From contig DEFM01000002.1 in NCBI GenBank assembly GCA_002350855.1, positions 63,516 to 127,515 of the forward strand: a DNA stretch of 64,000 nt, written 5' to 3'. How positions within the stretch are numbered: position 1 is the first letter of the stretch; each line of letters opens with the position of its first letter. Made by a program: the position numbers and the translations under genes. Below the pieces are notes generated by a model. The model worked only from the letters and a program-made list of their open reading frames with translations. It did no database searches and was not told the origin of the DNA. Positions 1 through 9,200 of this stretch are shown here, piece after piece. The DNA is from Prevotellaceae bacterium UBA2852. Lineage in GTDB: Bacteria; Bacteroidota; Bacteroidia; Bacteroidales; Bacteroidaceae.

Positions 1-1572
1 ATCGACGTGTGGTTCGACTCCGGAGCAATGCCTTACGCACAGATTCACTATCCGTTCGAGAACCGCGAGCTTATCGAGAAGGGAACAGCCTACCCTGCCG
101 ACTTCATTGCCGAGGGTGTGGATCAGACACGAGGATGGTTCTTCACACTCCACGCCATTGCGACAATGGTGTTCGACTCCGTTGCGTTCAAGAATGTAAT
201 CTCCAACGGACTCGTACTCGACAAGAACGGTGTGAAGATGTCGAAGCGACTGGGCAACGTAATCAATCCGTTCGAATGTATTGAGCAATACGGTGCCGAC
301 GCTGTGCGCTGGTACATGGTCACAAACTCATCGCCTTGGGACAACCTCCTGTTCGACCCCGACGGTGTGAAGGAAGTCACAAGCCAGTTCTTCATCAAGC
401 TGCACCAGGCATACGCCTTCTTCGCCATGTACGCCAACGTGGACGGATTCACCAACGACCAACCTCAAGTGAACCACTCTGAGCGCAACGACTTTGACCG
501 CTGGCTGATGTCGGAACTCAACACACTGACCAAGAACGTGAGATTGTATCTCGACGACTACGACCCGACCCCTGCAGCACGACTGATCCAGGCATTCGTA
601 ATCGACAAACTCTCCAACTGGTACATCCGTCTGAACAAGGCACGTTTCTGGGCAGGCGAAATGACTCAGGACAAACTCTCAGCATACCAGACACTCTACA
701 CCTGTCTGGAAACACTCAGCCGACTCATAGCACCGTTTGCACCGTTCTATGCCGAACAGCTCTACAGCGACCTCAAGGCAGACAACTCGGAAAGCGTGCA
801 TCTCGCTCCGTTCCCGACCTACGATGACAAGCTCATCGACAAGGAACTGGAAACAGCGATGGAAGCAGCTATGAAGGTAACGTCCATGGGTCTCTCCATC
901 CGCAAGAAGGTGAAGATTCCTGTGATCCAGGTGCTCCAGGCACTGGCTATTCCAGATACAGACGCCGTGCTCAGCAGCCGCATCGACCGCATGAAGGAAA
1001 TCATCACCAAGGAAGTGAACGTGAAGGAACTGCAGCTGATGGACGGCAAGCTCCTTGTCAAGACCGTGAAGTGCAACTTCCGCGTTATGGGTAAGAAATT
1101 CGGCAAGATGATGAAGGCTGTTGCCGATGCCGTAACCAACATGAGTCAGGCACAGATATCCGAACTCGAAAGCAACGGACAGATCACGCTCCAGGCAGAC
1201 GGTCAGGACGCTGTGGTAGAACTCGCCGACGTGGACATCATCTCTCAGGACATCCCGGGATGGAGCGTTCAGAACGAAGGTGTGATGACCGTGGCACTCG
1301 ACATCACAGTCACTCCTGAACTGAAGCGCGAAGGAAATGCACGACGCATCATCAAGCAGATTCAGACCATGCGCAAGACACAGGGATTTGAGATTACCGA
1401 CCGCATCAACGTGCAGATCACCTCTACGCCTGAGACCGAGGACATCATCAACACCTACCGCGACTACATCGCCAACCAGGTGCTGGCTACATCCATCACG
1501 CTCGGTCAGCCAGAAGGCGAGACAATAGCATTCGAAGACTTTAACGCAGTAATCAATGTCGAGAAGGTATAA
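1..1572 (+). CDS. ileS: Isoleucyl-tRNA synthetase, C-terminal part (5' end outside window)
   Basis: Charges tRNA-Ile with isoleucine in the cytoplasm. The frame is open from base 1, so the true start lies upstream. The fragment of about 523 residues begins inside the class I catalytic domain: it has the VWFDSG stretch, the DQTRGWF segment and the KMSKRLGN loop (the KMSKS-type signature, near fragment residue 80). An anticodon-binding helical domain with the typical NWYIRLNKARFW segment follows, then the long C-terminal extension of the eukaryote-like IleS form common in Bacteroidetes. The zinc-finger C-terminus of the E. coli form is absent, as expected for this clade. The last 17 bases overlap lspA, which suggests co-transcription. 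Confidence 0.97.
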   Translation: MDVWFDSGAMPYAQIHYPFENRELIEKGTAYPADFIAEGVDQTRGWFFTLHAIATMVFDSVAFKNVISNGLVLDKNGVKMSKRLGNVINPFECIEQYGADAVRWYMVTNSSPWDNLLFDPDGVKEVTSQFFIKLHQAYAFFAMYANVDGFTNDQPQVNHSERNDFDRWLMSELNTLTKNVRLYLDDYDPTPAARLIQAFVIDKLSNWYIRLNKARFWAGEMTQDKLSAYQTLYTCLETLSRLIAPFAPFYAEQLYSDLKADNSESVHLAPFPTYDDKLIDKELETAMEAAMKVTSMGLSIRKKVKIPVIQVLQALAIPDTDAVLSSRIDRMKEIITKEVNVKELQLMDGKLLVKTVKCNFRVMGKKFGKMMKAVADAVTNMSQAQISELESNGQITLQADGQDAVVELADVDIISQDIPGWSVQNEGVMTVALDITVTPELKREGNARRIIKQIQTMRKTQGFEITDRINVQITSTPETEDIINTYRDYIANQVLATSITLGQPEGETIAFEDFNAVINVEKV

Positions 1573-2206
1573 GCTTACCCTGCTGTCAGCCGGACTCATC
1601 ATAGCCGTAGTTCTCATTGACCAAATCATCAAGATGGCCGTCAAGACCCACATGTACCTCGGCGAGGACATAGAACTGACAGGCTGGTTCCACATCAAGT
1701 TCATAGAGAACAACGGAATGGCATTCGGAATGGAACTGGGCGGAAAATATCTGCTCACTTCCTTCCGCATACTTATGGTGCCTGTGCTGATATGGTATAT
1801 CCGCAAGCTCATCCTCGAACGGGGACACAAGGCGCTTATCATCTGCCTCTCGCTGATTCTTGCAGGAAACATAGGCAATGTCATCGACTGCCTCTTCTAC
1901 GGACTCATATTCAACAACCCCGCTGCTCCGGCTGTGGCACAGTTCGTTGCCCCGGGCGACGGCTACACCAGCCTGATGCTGGGACGTGTGGTGGATATGT
2001 TCTACTTCCCGCTGTTTGAATGGAACATGCCCGACTGGGGTTGGGTGAACAAGCTGCCGTTCATTCCCGACGCAGACGAGCATTGCGTGTTCTTCTCCGC
2101 AATCTTCAACTTTGCCGACGCTTCAATCAGCTGCTCAGTGATGTACCTGCTGATATTCTTCAAGAAGATATTCAAAGCCCCATCCCAAACTCCCGCCAAA
2201 GGGTAA
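1556..2206 (+). CDS. lspA: Lipoprotein signal peptidase (signal peptidase II)
   Basis: Inner-membrane aspartyl protease that cleaves prolipoprotein signal peptides before the lipid-modified cysteine. It has 216 residues and four hydrophobic segments. The conserved ENNGMAFG region is present. The two catalytic aspartates are Asp147 (GRVVDMFYF) and Asp188 (FNFADASIS). It is longer than the usual 160 or so residues because of an inserted periplasmic loop before the second aspartate, a form common in Bacteroidetes. The ATG lies inside the end of ileS (17-base overlap). Many lipoproteins in this window (DUF4296, TamL, DUF4836 and others) would be its substrates. Confidence 0.96.
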   Translation: MSRRYKLTLLSAGLIIAVVLIDQIIKMAVKTHMYLGEDIELTGWFHIKFIENNGMAFGMELGGKYLLTSFRILMVPVLIWYIRKLILERGHKALIICLSLILAGNIGNVIDCLFYGLIFNNPAAPAVAQFVAPGDGYTSLMLGRVVDMFYFPLFEWNMPDWGWVNKLPFIPDADEHCVFFSAIFNFADASISCSVMYLLIFFKKIFKAPSQTPAKG

Positions 2207-2242
2207 GGAGGCTTTACCTTCCCACTAAACGATTTATCAAAA

Positions 2243-3235
2243 TTGAGATTTACAATCCATCTTTATGAGAAAGTGCTGCTGGCATTGCTGATGTCGGCGG
2301 CATTGTTCGTTTCCTGCGAGAAACGTCCTGACGACGTTGTGTCGAGAGGAAAGATGGAAGAGATTCTCTACGACTACCACAAGGCACAGGCAATGCTCTC
2401 GCACATGGGTGACAACGAGGAGAACATCACCGGCGAGGAACTGATAAACGCAGTCTTCGAGAAGCACGGCATAACGGAGGCGCAGTTCGACTCCTCACTC
2501 GTTTGGTACAACGCCCACAGCGAAGACCTAAAGAAAATTTACGACAACCTCGTGGAGAGATACACAGAGGAGAACGAAGCTCTTGCCCTCCAGCTCGGAA
2601 GCCATGAACTTACCGCTTCACTCTCTGCCGAAGGCGACACTACAAGTCTGTGGAACGGTTCAAAAGTGATGGTGCTACACAATAACAGAATGCAGAATAC
2701 AGAGCAGTTCCAGATCAAGGCCGACACCAGTTTCCATGCCCACGACAAATTCATCTTCTTTGCCAACGTGATTATCCTGAAGGGAAACCGCAACTCCGAC
2801 TCCAACTCACTCACAGCCTCTCTCTCCATCATCAGTTCGGAAGGGAAGGCATTCAGCCAGGTTAGCAAAATCAGCGCTAACAACACCATTCAGCTGGAAA
2901 TCACCAAGGCCGACAATACCAAGATCAAGGAAATTACCGGGTTCCTCCACTACCAAGGAGCCGAGGGCGAGAGAAGCCTCTGCATGATTGACAATATCCA
3001 GCTCATCCGTATGCATATTGACGATGACGAAGAGGAAGAGACCGACAGCATAGCAACCGAATCAGACTCACTTGGCATCGACTCTGCAATGATAGTGAAG
3101 AAGCCCGAACGCGGAGAAAGACTCTCACCGAATGAACTGCTCAAGAAGCAGGATCATAAGGAACGCATCAGAATCAAGAAAGCTCCGGATGTAAGAACTC
3201 CAAACTCATTCGGAATTATGCGCAAACGAAGATGA
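2243..3235 (+). CDS. DUF4296 domain lipoprotein
   Basis: Predicted lipoprotein of 330 residues and unknown function. The N-terminus is a signal peptide ending in the lipobox LFVSC. The DUF4296 domain follows (about residues 25-110, with the typical EEILYDYHKAQ motif), then a poorly conserved C-terminal part with an acidic run near residue 255. The start is a TTG: no in-frame ATG gives a complete signal peptide, and the next ATG would leave only eight residues before the cysteine. Genes of this family commonly follow lspA in Bacteroidales, as here. Its stop overlaps the next start (ATGA). Confidence 0.85.
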   Translation: MRFTIHLYEKVLLALLMSAALFVSCEKRPDDVVSRGKMEEILYDYHKAQAMLSHMGDNEENITGEELINAVFEKHGITEAQFDSSLVWYNAHSEDLKKIYDNLVERYTEENEALALQLGSHELTASLSAEGDTTSLWNGSKVMVLHNNRMQNTEQFQIKADTSFHAHDKFIFFANVIILKGNRNSDSNSLTASLSIISSEGKAFSQVSKISANNTIQLEITKADNTKIKEITGFLHYQGAEGERSLCMIDNIQLIRMHIDDDEEEETDSIATESDSLGIDSAMIVKKPERGERLSPNELLKKQDHKERIRIKKAPDVRTPNSFGIMRKRR

Positions 3236-3450
3236 GAAGAATTGCAGCTACAACCATAGTTCTGCCTTCGGGAGAGACATACAAAAACCACGTGGTTGAA
3301 CTCTATGACAACCGCGTGGTAAATCACTACCCTCTCGTGGGAGAAATAGAAATGACAGAATGGCTGGGCGGAACAATAATCTGCGAGAAAGATGCCGTGT
3401 GGCACATCACAACTGGCGCCGACGGAGTTCAGCACAAACGACAGCTGTAG
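3232..3450 (+). CDS. Small conserved-looking protein, 72 residues, function unknown
   Basis: Not assigned to a named family. The start ATG overlaps the stop of the DUF4296 gene by four bases, so it is probably translationally coupled and the last gene of ileS-lspA-DUF4296. The protein is soluble, beta-rich and has no signal peptide; its central part reads like a short beta-barrel or WD-like sheet (VVELYDNRVVNHYPL). Its 3' end overlaps the convergent methyltransferase gene by 44 bases. It is likely a real gene because of the coupled start and the coding-like codon use. Confidence 0.7.
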   Translation: MRRIAATTIVLPSGETYKNHVVELYDNRVVNHYPLVGEIEMTEWLGGTIICEKDAVWHITTGADGVQHKRQL

Positions 3451-4159
3451 CAATAGCCACATTCAGGGAGTCGGTCGTTGCCCTGCCTTCAGGATAATTT
3501 GGAATCAGAAGACGATGGGTGACCAGTTCTCCAACCTCTGACGATATGCCGTTTCCCTCATTACCCATAACGATTATTCCCTTAATAACAGACTCAGGCA
3601 AGGACTCCTGCTCATAGATTGATTTACCGTCGAGGAATGTGCCCAATACAGGCACGTCAGAATGTTCCCGGACACTCTTAAGTACTGCAGGTAAATCCAC
3701 ATAGTGAACCTTCACATGAGCCAAAGCACCCATAGTTGCCTGAACAGTCTTGGGATTATACACATCAGCACAACCATGAGAACACAGCACGTGTTCCACT
3801 CCAAACCAGTCGGCGATGCGAAGAATCGTGCCCACATTCCCAGGATTCTGAACACCGTCCAGAGCAAGACACAATCCCGTTTCCAGCACACTTTCATCCC
3901 AGTCATAGTGTTTCTGGCGCAAAACCGCAAACACATCCTGAGGAGTCTCAAGCAGACTTAAGCGGCGCAGATCTTCATCGGTTATCAGCTCTCCACCGTC
4001 GGCACTCTTCCTTACCTCAGCCTTCCACACACACTCATAGCCACCCTGCAGCAAATCACTGACCACCTTATGGCCTTCGGCAATAAACACATCTTCACGG
4101 TCGCGAATTTTCTTGCGCTGAAGCGAATTAACCCATTTTAATTTATTCTTGCTTATCAT
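3407..4159 (-). CDS. TrmH/SpoU-family RNA 2'-O-methyltransferase
   Basis: SAM-dependent 2'-O-methyltransferase of the SPOUT class, probably acting on 23S rRNA (RlmB-like) or tRNA. It has 250 residues. The N-terminal part (residues 1-90) resembles the substrate-binding domain; the knotted catalytic domain follows. Motif 1 is DGVQNPGNVGTILRIAD, motif 2 is IVMGNEGNGIS and motif 3 is SLNVAIATAVV. The arginine of motif 1 and asparagine of motif 3 are present. It is transcribed alone, divergent from tamL. The exact target base cannot be read from the sequence. Confidence 0.9.
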   Translation of the reverse strand: MISKNKLKWVNSLQRKKIRDREDVFIAEGHKVVSDLLQGGYECVWKAEVRKSADGGELITDEDLRRLSLLETPQDVFAVLRQKHYDWDESVLETGLCLALDGVQNPGNVGTILRIADWFGVEHVLCSHGCADVYNPKTVQATMGALAHVKVHYVDLPAVLKSVREHSDVPVLGTFLDGKSIYEQESLPESVIKGIIVMGNEGNGISSEVGELVTHRLLIPNYPEGRATTDSLNVAIATAVVCAELRRRQL

Positions 4160-4178
4160 AATCGTTTTTTTCTCCGCC

Positions 4179-4186
4179 CAAAGTTA
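4179..4186 (-). promoter_or_regulatory. Promoter -7 box of the TrmH-family gene
   Basis: On the minus strand this reads TAACTTTG, a perfect TAnnTTTG Bacteroidetes -7 box, 20 bases before the ATG. No clear TTTG -33 box at the expected spacing was seen. Confidence 0.6.
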
Positions 4187-4269
4187 GGAAAAAACTACTT
4201 ACCAGCAAAACTGAACGGCCGCAAATCAAGAATTATGAAAAAATCAAGGAGTTATTCATAAAAAAAACG

Positions 4270-4277
4270 TAAATTTG
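4270..4277 (+). promoter_or_regulatory. Promoter -7 box of tamL
   Basis: TAAATTTG matches TAnnTTTG and sits only nine bases before the ATG at 4287. The transcript would therefore have almost no leader. The in-frame TTG at 4275 lies inside this box and so is not the start. No good -33 box was seen. Confidence 0.6.
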
Positions 4278-4286
4278 CAAGTTAAA

Positions 4287-6599
4287 ATGATTCGTCAACT
4301 ATCCAGACATATTGTCCTCGCCTCCGTGCTGATTCTCACCCTTATGTGTGGGAATGCCTGTAGTGTGGACAAATACGTGGAAGAAGGCGATTACCACCTG
4401 AAGAAAGTCAATATCTCCTACAAGGAAAGCAAAGAAGATGACAGCAGCATGGGACTTCGGCAATATGTGAAGCAGAATCCCAACACAAGCTGGTTCGGAG
4501 CAAAAGTACCACTCAGAATCTACTGTCTCTCCAGCCCGCAGAAAGCGACTGGAATGTCAAAGTTGCTTCGCAAAATCGGAGAAGCTCCGGTAATCTACGA
4601 CTCACTTCAGACTGACGCATCGGTGCAGGATATGCAGAGAGTGCTGGGCAACGCAGGATATATGCATGCCCAAATCACAACAACAAAAAAGACAAAAGGC
4701 AAGAGCCTCACACTCATATATAATATTGACAAAGGAGAACGCTACGTCATCAACCATATCAACCGGGAAATAGAGGACGACGGACTTCGCACCATCATCT
4801 GCGGTGGTGACACAGCCGTTTCGCTTCTGCACAGCGGCGACCCACTGAACATCAATACCCTCAACTCTGAGAGGTCTCGCATCATGAACCTCCTTCAGGG
4901 AATGGGATACTACAAGTTCAATAAAGACTATATCTCATACAGGGCTGACACCATTGCCGATTCGAACGATGTGGATCTGACTCTCCAGATTCGTCTGCAC
5001 ATGGAGAACGGACGAAGCGAACCCACTCCGCACCGCCAGTACCGCATAGGTGACGTGAATTTCCTTCAGGACATCACATCCGTAGAAGAGGCAACAGACA
5101 GCATTGACTACAAGGGTGCTCGCATATTCTACAAGGACCAGCTACATTTCCGTCCATCTATGTTCACGTCGAATTCCCTGCTCCACAGCGGCGAGCTCTT
5201 CAGCAACGTGAAGATGCGACAGACACTGGGCAACTTCAACCGACTAGGTGCTGTGGGCTATTCGGCTTCAAGAATGCAGCAGCGGGGCGAGACAGACACA
5301 CTTGACTGCTTCATGATGGTCAACAGAGGCTATCCACACTCCCTCTCACTCGACATCGAAGGCACCAACACAGCAGGAGACTTAGGTGCAGCGGCATCGG
5401 TAAGTTACAACCACAAGAACCTGTTTAAGGGAAGTGAGATGCTCACCATCAAACTGCGTGGAGCCTACGAAGCCATTACAGGACTTGAAGGCTACGAAGG
5501 ACGCAACTACACCGAAATGGGAGGAGAAATGAAGCTGGCTTTCCCTGGATTCCTCCTGCCCTTCGTCAAGCAAGACTTCGGAATAAGCCATCGCGCCACA
5601 TCCGAAATATCGCTACAGTATAACCGCCAGAACCGTCCGGAGTTCAACCGACGAGTGCTCACTGCTTCGTGGCGCTACAAATGGCAGACAAACGAAGGAC
5701 ATGTGAACCACCGTTTCGACCTGCTGGAGATAAACTATATCAACATGCCCTGGATATCCGACCGGTTCAAGGAACAGTATCTGGATTCACTCGGCAAGCA
5801 GAACGCCATACTGCGCTACAACTACGAGAACCTTCTCATCACTAAACTCGGATACACATATACATATAACTCTCTTGGTTCGAACGCCATCACCACTTAC
5901 GGACAGAACGCCTGGGTGCTGAAAGCGAATATAGAAACTTCGGGCAACGTGCTAAGTGTACTTACCAAAGCCTTGGACACAAAAACCAACGATCAGGGAC
6001 AGCGAACATTCTGCGGCATAGCATTCGCCCAGTATGTACGTGGAGATCTGGATTACTCCAAGAGTTTCAGAATAGACAACAACAACTCCGTAGCTATCCA
6101 CGCCGCATTCGGCATAGCAATCCCCTACGGCAACAGCAACCTTGTTCCGTTCGAGAAAAGATACTTTGCCGGTGGTGCCAACTCCCTCAGAGGATGGAGC
6201 GTACGTTCATTAGGACCTGGTGCCTACAAAGGAGCAGACAAACAAATCAACTTCCTCAACCAGAGCGGAGACGTGAAGCTGGACATGAGCATCGAATTCC
6301 GTTCCCACCTCTTCTGGAAAATCAACGGAGCCTTGTTCGTGGACGGAGGAAATATATGGACAATACGTAAATATGAAGATCAGCCAGAAGGCGAATTCAA
6401 GATAGACAAGTTCTACAAGCAACTGGCAATGAGCTACGGATTAGGACTGCGCGTGGTTCTCGATTTCTTCACCCTACGTTTCGACATGGGTATGAAAGGA
6501 ATCAATCCCGCCTACACAGGACGCGACCACTGGCCACTACTCCACCCTAAACTCAAACGCGACTTTGCCTTCCACTTCGCCGTCGGCCTGCCGTTCTAA
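4287..6599 (+). CDS. tamL: TamL/BamA-family outer-membrane assembly lipoprotein
   Basis: Omp85-superfamily protein: an outer-membrane beta-barrel with N-terminal POTRA-like domains, likely partner of TamB in surface protein assembly. It has 770 residues. The signal peptide ends in a lipobox with cysteine near residue 25 (CGNACSV), as in the Bacteroidetes lipoprotein form TamL. POTRA-like repeats span about residues 35-250. The C-terminal barrel carries the diagnostic loop motif FAGGANSLRGW and ends in a terminal Phe (VGLPF). The ATG at 4287 is chosen because the upstream TTG lies inside the promoter box. It is followed at 106 bases by aspS. Confidence 0.9.
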   Translation: MIRQLSRHIVLASVLILTLMCGNACSVDKYVEEGDYHLKKVNISYKESKEDDSSMGLRQYVKQNPNTSWFGAKVPLRIYCLSSPQKATGMSKLLRKIGEAPVIYDSLQTDASVQDMQRVLGNAGYMHAQITTTKKTKGKSLTLIYNIDKGERYVINHINREIEDDGLRTIICGGDTAVSLLHSGDPLNINTLNSERSRIMNLLQGMGYYKFNKDYISYRADTIADSNDVDLTLQIRLHMENGRSEPTPHRQYRIGDVNFLQDITSVEEATDSIDYKGARIFYKDQLHFRPSMFTSNSLLHSGELFSNVKMRQTLGNFNRLGAVGYSASRMQQRGETDTLDCFMMVNRGYPHSLSLDIEGTNTAGDLGAAASVSYNHKNLFKGSEMLTIKLRGAYEAITGLEGYEGRNYTEMGGEMKLAFPGFLLPFVKQDFGISHRATSEISLQYNRQNRPEFNRRVLTASWRYKWQTNEGHVNHRFDLLEINYINMPWISDRFKEQYLDSLGKQNAILRYNYENLLITKLGYTYTYNSLGSNAITTYGQNAWVLKANIETSGNVLSVLTKALDTKTNDQGQRTFCGIAFAQYVRGDLDYSKSFRIDNNNSVAIHAAFGIAIPYGNSNLVPFEKRYFAGGANSLRGWSVRSLGPGAYKGADKQINFLNQSGDVKLDMSIEFRSHLFWKINGALFVDGGNIWTIRKYEDQPEGEFKIDKFYKQLAMSYGLGLRVVLDFFTLRFDMGMKGINPAYTGRDHWPLLHPKLKRDFAFHFAVGLPF

Positions 6600-6626
6600 G
6601 AATAAACAATAATTTAATAATATTAT

Positions 6627-6692
6627 ATCATCCCCAAAACCAACAGTAGGTAACTACTCCTCCCCATTCAGGAGGAGGCAAGGGAGGGGGTC
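6627..6692 (+). repeat. Dispersed GC-rich palindromic repeat, family A, copy 1
   Basis: C-rich arm (TACTCCTCCCC) followed by a G-rich arm (GGAGGAGGCAAGGGAGGGGG), ending in GTC 13 bases before the aspS ATG. Similarity to copy 2 begins at ATCATCCCC and runs the full length. Other copies are at 12316, 14411, 19383 and 23751. Confidence 0.85.
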
Positions 6693-6705
6693 AAAATTTT
6701 CAAAT

Positions 6706-8472
6706 ATGTACAGAACTCACACTTGCGGTGAACTCCGCATTAACAACGTCAATGAAGTTGTCACCCTCGCAGGATGGGTACAACGCGTAAGAACCATGGG
6801 TGGTTTGACTTTCGTAGACCTGCGCGACCGCTATGGTATCACACAACTTGTGTTCAACGAAGAAGTAAATCCTGAATTATGTGAATCAGCCAAGAAACTC
6901 GGTAGAGAGTATGTGATTCAGGTAGTAGGAAAAGTGAATGAGCGCTACAGCAAAAATGCCAATATGCCTACGGGAGATATTGAGATTGACGTGGAAACAC
7001 TCACTCAGCTCAATGCCAGCGAAATTCCACCATTCACCATCGAAGACAAGAGTGACGGCGGTGACGACCTGAGAATGAAATACCGCTATCTCGACCTGCG
7101 CCGCTCCTGTGTTCGCAAGAACCTGGAACTGCGTCACCGTATGTGTATAGAGGTACGCAACTACCTCTCCAACCTCGGATTCCTCGAAGTGGAAACACCT
7201 ATGCTCATCGGTTCCACTCCTGAAGGAGCACGCGACTTCGTAGTACCAAGCCGAATGAACCCAGGACAGTTCTACGCCCTGCCACAAAGTCCTCAGACAC
7301 TCAAGCAGCTCCTCATGGTAGCAGGTTTCGACCGCTATTTCCAGATTGTGAAGTGCTTCCGCGATGAAGACCTCCGTGCTGACCGCCAGCCTGAATTTAC
7401 ACAGATTGACTGCGAAATGTCATTCGTAACTCAGGACGACATCATCGAGACCTTCGAAGGAATGGCTAAACATCTCTTCAAAACACTTCGTGGCATCGAA
7501 CTCACAGAGCCGTTCCTGCGCCTGCCTTGGGCAGAGGCTATGCGCCGCTTCGGTAGCGACAAGCCAGATATGCGTTTCGGAATGGAATTCGTGGAACTGA
7601 TGGATGTGCTCAAAGGCACAGGAGAATTCGGAGTATTCAACGATGCTGCATACATCGGAGGTATCTGCGCCAAAGGCTGTGCCGTTTACACTCGCAAGCA
7701 GATTGACCAGCTCACCGATTGGGTTAAGCGTCCACAGATTGGAGCCAAGGGATTGGTTTACGCACGAGTTCAGGACGACGGCAGCGTGAAGTCAAGCGTT
7801 GACAAGTTCTACTCTCCAGAAGTTCTCAACAAGCTCAAAGAAGCTATGGGGGCAGAAGCAGGAGACCTCATCCTCATCCTCAGCGGCGACGATGCCATGA
7901 AGACTCGCAAGCAACTCTGTGAACTTCGTCTGGAAATGGGTGAGCGCCTTGGTCTTCGCGACAAGAACAAGTTTGCCCTTCTCTGGGTAACAGAATTCCC
8001 AATGTTTGAGTGGAGCGACGAAGAACAGCGCCTGATGGCTATGCACCACCCGTTCACTCATCCTATGGACAGCGACATAGCACTTCTCGACACAGATCCT
8101 GCTGCTGTTCGTGCCGATGCCTACGACATGGTTTGCAACGGAGTTGAAGTCGGCGGTGGTAGCATCCGTATTCACGACCCTAAACTTCAGGCAAAGATGT
8201 TCGAGATTCTCGGTTTCACTCCAGAGCGTGCACAGGAGCAGTTCGGATTCCTCATGAACGCATTCAAGTATGGTGCGCCACCTCACGGAGGTCTTGCATA
8301 CGGACTCGACCGCTGGGTAAGCCTCTTTGCCGGTCTCGACTCAATCCGCGACTGCATCGCATTCCCGAAGAACAACAGCGGACGTGACGTTATGCTTGAC
8401 GCTCCTGCAGCTATCGACCAGAAGCAGCTTGACGAACTCTATCTTTCACTTGTTCCTCAAGACAAAGAATAA
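6706..8472 (+). CDS. aspS: Aspartyl-tRNA synthetase
   Basis: Class II synthetase that charges tRNA-Asp. It has 588 residues, the length of the bacterial type. An N-terminal OB-fold anticodon-binding domain comes first ([15 protein letters not shown]), then class II motif 2 ([18 protein letters not shown]), the inserted bacterial GAD domain (about residues 290-420) and motif 3 ([14 protein letters not shown]). The insert marks it as the bacterial and not the archaeal form. The ATG lies 13 bases after a family A repeat, and no TAnnTTTG box was seen in the 106-base gap, so read-through from tamL is likely. A strong terminator follows. Confidence 0.97.
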   Translation: MYRTHTCGELRINNVNEVVTLAGWVQRVRTMGGLTFVDLRDRYGITQLVFNEEVNPELCESAKKLGREYVIQVVGKVNERYSKNANMPTGDIEIDVETLTQLNASEIPPFTIEDKSDGGDDLRMKYRYLDLRRSCVRKNLELRHRMCIEVRNYLSNLGFLEVETPMLIGSTPEGARDFVVPSRMNPGQFYALPQSPQTLKQLLMVAGFDRYFQIVKCFRDEDLRADRQPEFTQIDCEMSFVTQDDIIETFEGMAKHLFKTLRGIELTEPFLRLPWAEAMRRFGSDKPDMRFGMEFVELMDVLKGTGEFGVFNDAAYIGGICAKGCAVYTRKQIDQLTDWVKRPQIGAKGLVYARVQDDGSVKSSVDKFYSPEVLNKLKEAMGAEAGDLILILSGDDAMKTRKQLCELRLEMGERLGLRDKNKFALLWVTEFPMFEWSDEEQRLMAMHHPFTHPMDSDIALLDTDPAAVRADAYDMVCNGVEVGGGSIRIHDPKLQAKMFEILGFTPERAQEQFGFLMNAFKYGAPPHGGLAYGLDRWVSLFAGLDSIRDCIAFPKNNSGRDVMLDAPAAIDQKQLDELYLSLVPQDKE

Positions 8473-8490
8473 TCCAAACTATACATAAAA

Positions 8491-8526
8491 AACAGTGGGT
8501 AGAACAATCTATCCACTGTTTTTTTT
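8491..8526 (+). terminator. Rho-independent terminator after aspS
   Basis: Arms AACAGTGGGTAGA (8491-8503) and TCTATCCACTGTT (8508-8520) form a 13-bp stem with one G-U pair and a four-base loop, followed by six T. Confidence 0.9.
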
Positions 8527-8537
8527 ATTATTGATAT

Positions 8538-8715
8538 CCGATACTATCACATATAGTTTTAAGTTTTAGGATTCAAATATCATGGCATAAAGAATTCTTC
8601 ATTGCCGCTACGCTCTCACCTTCGCTTAACGCTCCCACGCCTAAAAAGCCTCAGACTTTTTCGAGACGGCGTGACTACGCTGCTACGGTTCGCGATTGCT
8701 TCGCAATTCTTCATT
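8538..8715. repeat. Non-coding region with repeat family B fragments and a 112-bp interval between direct repeats
   Basis: The region between aspS and the DUF5606 gene holds a CCGATACTATCAC fragment (8538-8550) related to family B. It also has an interval of small hairpins bounded by direct copies of AATTCTTCATT (8593-8603 and 8705-8715). Inner hairpins include AAAAAG/CTTTTT and ATTGC/GCAAT. The right copy merges into the last codons of the DUF5606 gene. No ORF was recognised. Confidence 0.5.
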
Positions 8716-9133
8716 CTTCATTCTTAGCATCCTCTTTCTCTGCGAAATCATCCAGACCAGCTTTGACGAGGATGTTGTACCATGAGAGAAGCTTACGCAT
8801 GTCGCTCACATGAACTCTGTCTGCGTCATAGTTAGGAAGAATGTTCTTGAAGAAAGCAATGATGTCGTCGTTTGAAGCCTTCTTTGGTGAAAGATCTACA
8901 GCCTTGCCTTCGTATTTCTCCTTTGCGGAACGAAGAACTGAAGCCAACGACACTTCTGCACCATCATCTGTATAGATAGAAATATCAGAAAGTGCAACTA
9001 CCTGGTCGGTAGCGTAGGCAGGCATACGTTTCTTTGCGTCGTCAATAGTCTCAACTATCAACATTCTGTTTCCTCTTGAAAGGAACTTGTACAATCCTGG
9101 TTTGCCAGCGATTGCTAAAATCTCTTTAAGCAT
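8711..9133 (-). CDS. DUF5606 domain protein
   Basis: Cytoplasmic protein of 140 residues and unknown function, typical of Bacteroidetes. The N-terminus LKEILAIAGKPGLYKFL is the family hallmark; the rest is a mixed alpha/beta domain with a charged C-terminal tail. It lies downstream of coaE in the nusB-yajC-ybbR-coaE series, its usual neighbourhood. The last codons (AAGAATGAAGAA) coincide with the dispersed family B repeat, so the extreme C-terminus may be repeat-derived. No signal peptide or membrane segment. Confidence 0.82.
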   Translation of the reverse strand: MLKEILAIAGKPGLYKFLSRGNRMLIVETIDDAKKRMPAYATDQVVALSDISIYTDDGAEVSLASVLRSAKEKYEGKAVDLSPKKASNDDIIAFFKNILPNYDADRVHVSDMRKLLSWYNILVKAGLDDFAEKEDAKNEE

Positions 9134-9136
9134 AAG

Positions 9137-9200
9137 TTATTTGAGTTTTTGAGTTTTTAAGTTATTGAGTTCTTTTATTATTCGGTACTATCGTTAAACA
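9137..9200. repeat. AT-rich intergenic repeats (family C and a family B fragment)
   Basis: The gap between coaE and the DUF5606 gene holds a run of TTGAGTTTTT/TTAAGTT units (9137-9172) and a TCGGTACTATCGTT stretch (9182-9195) related to the family B core. A tandem ATTAAAC repeat then runs into the coaE stop. Confidence 0.5.

Noticed and set aside
679..1884. Antisense ORF of 401 codons across ileS and lspA
   Set aside because: It is the mirror of two well-supported genes, has no recognisable domain and no promoter; long antisense frames are common in GC-balanced coding DNA.
4275..4286. TTG start of tamL
   Set aside because: The codon lies inside the -7 promoter box, so it would not be transcribed.
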